From Rickettsiales bacterium (lineage in GTDB: Bacteria > Pseudomonadota > Alphaproteobacteria > Rickettsiales > Anaplasmataceae), in contig JAITUS010000059.1 in NCBI GenBank assembly GCA_031286185.1, positions 1 to 17,195 on the forward strand: a stretch of 17,195 nt of DNA. The letters are read 5' to 3'. Position numbers and translations under genes: made by a program. Of the stretch, positions 15,482-17,195 are shown one piece after another. A model generated the notes under the pieces. That model worked only from the letters and a program-made list of their open reading frames with translations, searched no databases and was not told where the DNA came from. The first letter of the stretch is position 1. Each line of letters starts with the position of its first letter.

Positions 15482-16942
15482 ATGGAAAATCATCAGCATT
15501 TGCAAACGTTGCGTTCAATTGCATTTATTGTTGGAGTATTTCTATTGGTGTTTAGCTTAACAATGATCATTCCTGCTATTACTAATAAGTATCTGGGTTA
15601 CGAATGGAAAAATTTTCTAGCTGGGTTTGTGATTACTTGCACATCTGGCGCAATTTTTGTTTTATTAGGTAAATTAAGCAGATTGCATGGAATGCCAGTG
15701 GTTTTCGCGATTACCAGTTGTGCTTGGATTGCTTTATCCCTATTTGCAGCTATTCCATTCTATCTTGATAATCTGGACTATTTTGATGCATTATTTGAAA
15801 CGATATCTGGCTTTACCACAACAGGGGCAACTGTATTCAGTGATGTTGAAAAGCTATCTCCAGGAATACTGCTGTGGAGAGCAATGCTGCATGGTATAGG
15901 TGGCTTTGGTATAATTACTATAGGAATTGCAGTTTTTCCCATGCTGAGGGTTCTGAGTCTAAGTAATTTACTCTATTCTGAATGTTCAGATGCTACAAAA
16001 AGAAGGTTACCAAACACGCGAAGTGTAGTGATTCATGCTACGGCAATATATTATGGCCTAATTTTGTTGTGCATATTTTCCTATTATCTAGCTGGTATGT
16101 CATTATTTGATGCAATATGCCACGGAATGTCCGCTGTATCAACTGGTGGATTTGCTAACTATAACGATTCCATAGGGCACTATAATGATCCATTACTAGA
16201 AGTCATAACAATCATTTTTATGATCTTGGGTTCTCTGCCTTTTCTTAGCTACTTAAAAATCATAAGACGGTTAAACATTTACCACGATGAACAGGTCTCT
16301 TACTTTACTGGGATAGTCATCATCTCATCTTTATTTGCTTGTTTTTGGTTGTACAAAAATGTTGATTTAGGAATATCATTGTCATTTAGATATAGTACAT
16401 TTACCATCACCTCTTTTATTACGTCAACTGGCTATGTGGTGTGCAATCACGTGGATTGGGGCTTTATTTCAGTCTTAGCTTTTTTTCTAACCTTTATTGG
16501 TGGATGTGGTGGTTCTGCAAGTGGTGGAATCAAAATCTTCCGTTTGATCGTTTTTCTAAGGTCTATAGGAAATCGCTTTCGCCTTTTATTAAACCATGAT
16601 GCAGGTGATAGGGTGAAATTTAATGGTAAAATTTTAGAAGATGATGAAGTTCACTCTATATTTACGTTTTTTGCAATTTACATATTAACATTCACTATAT
16701 CATCAATAGTGATGTCTTACTTAGGCAATACGGACTTTATAATTAGCATTAGCGCAGTCTCTGCGACGCTTACGAACTCTGGTCCAGGGTTCAGTAACTT
16801 AATCGGGCCTTCAGGTAATTATTCCTCCTTTAGCAGTGGAGTAAAACTATTTCTGTCGTTTTTAATGCTGCTTGGCAGGCTTGAAATATTGCCAATCTAT
16901 TTCTGTATAGGCAACTTATTCTTATTTAACAGAAGAGAATAG
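15482..16942 (+). CDS. trkH: Trk-type potassium uptake channel subunit TrkH
   Basis: The membrane channel of the Trk potassium uptake system, normally gated by the cytosolic NAD/ATP-binding TrkA, which is not in the window. The 486 residues match E. coli TrkH (483) and are rich in hydrophobic helices. The four selectivity-filter loops of the superfamily are all present: TTTGAT (112-117), STGGF (220-224), TSTGY (314-318) and TNSGPG (431-436), each keeping its filter glycine. The glycine-rich GGCGGSASGGIKIFR (340-354) matches the loop in the third repeat that serves as the intramembrane gate in TrkH. The start ATG 15482 has a weak GGAAAG about ten bases upstream. It is probably cytoplasmic-membrane located and co-transcribed with pstS. 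Confidence 0.93.
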   Translation: MENHQHLQTLRSIAFIVGVFLLVFSLTMIIPAITNKYLGYEWKNFLAGFVITCTSGAIFVLLGKLSRLHGMPVVFAITSCAWIALSLFAAIPFYLDNLDYFDALFETISGFTTTGATVFSDVEKLSPGILLWRAMLHGIGGFGIITIGIAVFPMLRVLSLSNLLYSECSDATKRRLPNTRSVVIHATAIYYGLILLCIFSYYLAGMSLFDAICHGMSAVSTGGFANYNDSIGHYNDPLLEVITIIFMILGSLPFLSYLKIIRRLNIYHDEQVSYFTGIVIISSLFACFWLYKNVDLGISLSFRYSTFTITSFITSTGYVVCNHVDWGFISVLAFFLTFIGGCGGSASGGIKIFRLIVFLRSIGNRFRLLLNHDAGDRVKFNGKILEDDEVHSIFTFFAIYILTFTISSIVMSYLGNTDFIISISAVSATLTNSGPGFSNLIGPSGNYSSFSSGVKLFLSFLMLLGRLEILPIYFCIGNLFLFNRRE

Positions 16943-17115
16943 TTTAGCTGCTTAAAAGGTTGGGGAATGGTTTCCTTAGCATTAGAGTATCTGTTCAGGG
17001 GGGACCGGCTGAGGAACAAGCAAAAAGGCTTTAAATGATCTATTTTTCGCCTAAAAACGTGCAAAGTGTTAACAAATCAACCACATTACATCTTATTTAG
17101 CCCACTTTATTCTAA

Positions 17116-17195
17116 GAACCTGTTTAAAATCTCGAAGAGATGAGGTAAAATAAGCATAGATTAATAATGAGGTGTCTATGCGGAAAAGTTATCCA
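17116..17195 (+). mobile_element. Left end of an IS5-family insertion sequence (partial)
   Basis: The last 80 bases appear to be the start of an insertion sequence. GAACCTGTTTAAAATCTCG from 17116 resembles the terminal repeat style of IS5-group elements, preceded by TAA, which could be a short target duplication. A transposase-like start codon follows at 17178. The border is an estimate, because the right end and the matching inverted repeat lie beyond the window. Confidence 0.55.
17178..17195 (+). CDS. IS5-family transposase, N-terminal end (partial)
   Basis: Only six codons are visible: MRKSYP. As far as I recall, many IS5-family transposases of the IS1031-like type begin MRKSYPSD. GAGG at 17169-17172 stands five bases before the ATG as a ribosome binding site. 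The rest of the gene, including the DDE catalytic residues, is outside the window, so intactness cannot be judged. The call rests mostly on the short start plus the terminal-repeat-like sequence upstream. Confidence 0.5.

Noticed and set aside
15687..15899. A 70-codon plus-strand frame inside trkH.
   Set aside because: It is an out-of-frame overlap within a conserved membrane protein, including the first filter loop; there is no sign of a separate product.

Overview
The window is AT-rich, about one third G+C by eye, and almost all of its genes lie on the + strand. It carries the large ribosomal-protein locus of an obligate intracellular alphaproteobacterium. The gene order, low G+C, divergent but intact ribosomal proteins, the absence of rpmD and rpmJ at their usual places, a decaying yraN, repeat-laden spacers and an IS5-type insertion sequence end all suggest Rickettsiales/Anaplasmataceae, most probably Wolbachia. 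The genus is inferred from protein flavour and memory; no search was run.

Layout. Positions 2-118 are the last 38 codons of EF-Tu (tuf). From 121 to 13350 the classical S10, spc and alpha operons run as one almost unbroken block: rpsJ, rplC, rplD, rplW, rplB, rpsS, rplV, rpsC, rplP, rpmC, rpsQ, rplN, rplX, rplE, rpsN, rpsH, rplF, rplR, rpsE, rplO, secY, adk, rpsM, rpsK, rpoA, rplQ. Most junctions are under 25 bp and several overlap (ATGA or TAATG type). The only notable internal gaps are 38 bp before rpsC and 59 bp before rpsM. The second holds a good promoter-like sequence (TTGACT, 16 bp, TATAAA), so the alpha part may have its own start of transcription. The block supplies ribosome subunits, the RNA polymerase alpha subunit, the SecY channel and adenylate kinase.

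From 13351 to 14437 there is no intact gene. The first third is a broken yraN (UPF0102, nuclease-like fold): its reading frame has no standard start codon and carries a one-base frameshift. The rest holds two diverged copies of a roughly 90-100 bp direct-repeat unit with small hairpins, then about 370 bp with no recognisable content.

From 14438 to 16942 are two transport genes: a PstS-like periplasmic phosphate-binding protein with a signal peptide, and a TrkH-type potassium channel subunit with four selectivity-filter loops. Their usual partners (PstCAB, TrkA) are not in the window. After a 170-bp non-coding stretch, the window ends in what looks like the left end of an IS5-family element with the first six codons of its transposase.

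I found no convincing new multi-gene system. The observations most worth a second look are the S10 protein with a five-proline run, the decaying yraN, the repeat units beside it, and the internal promoter before rpsM.
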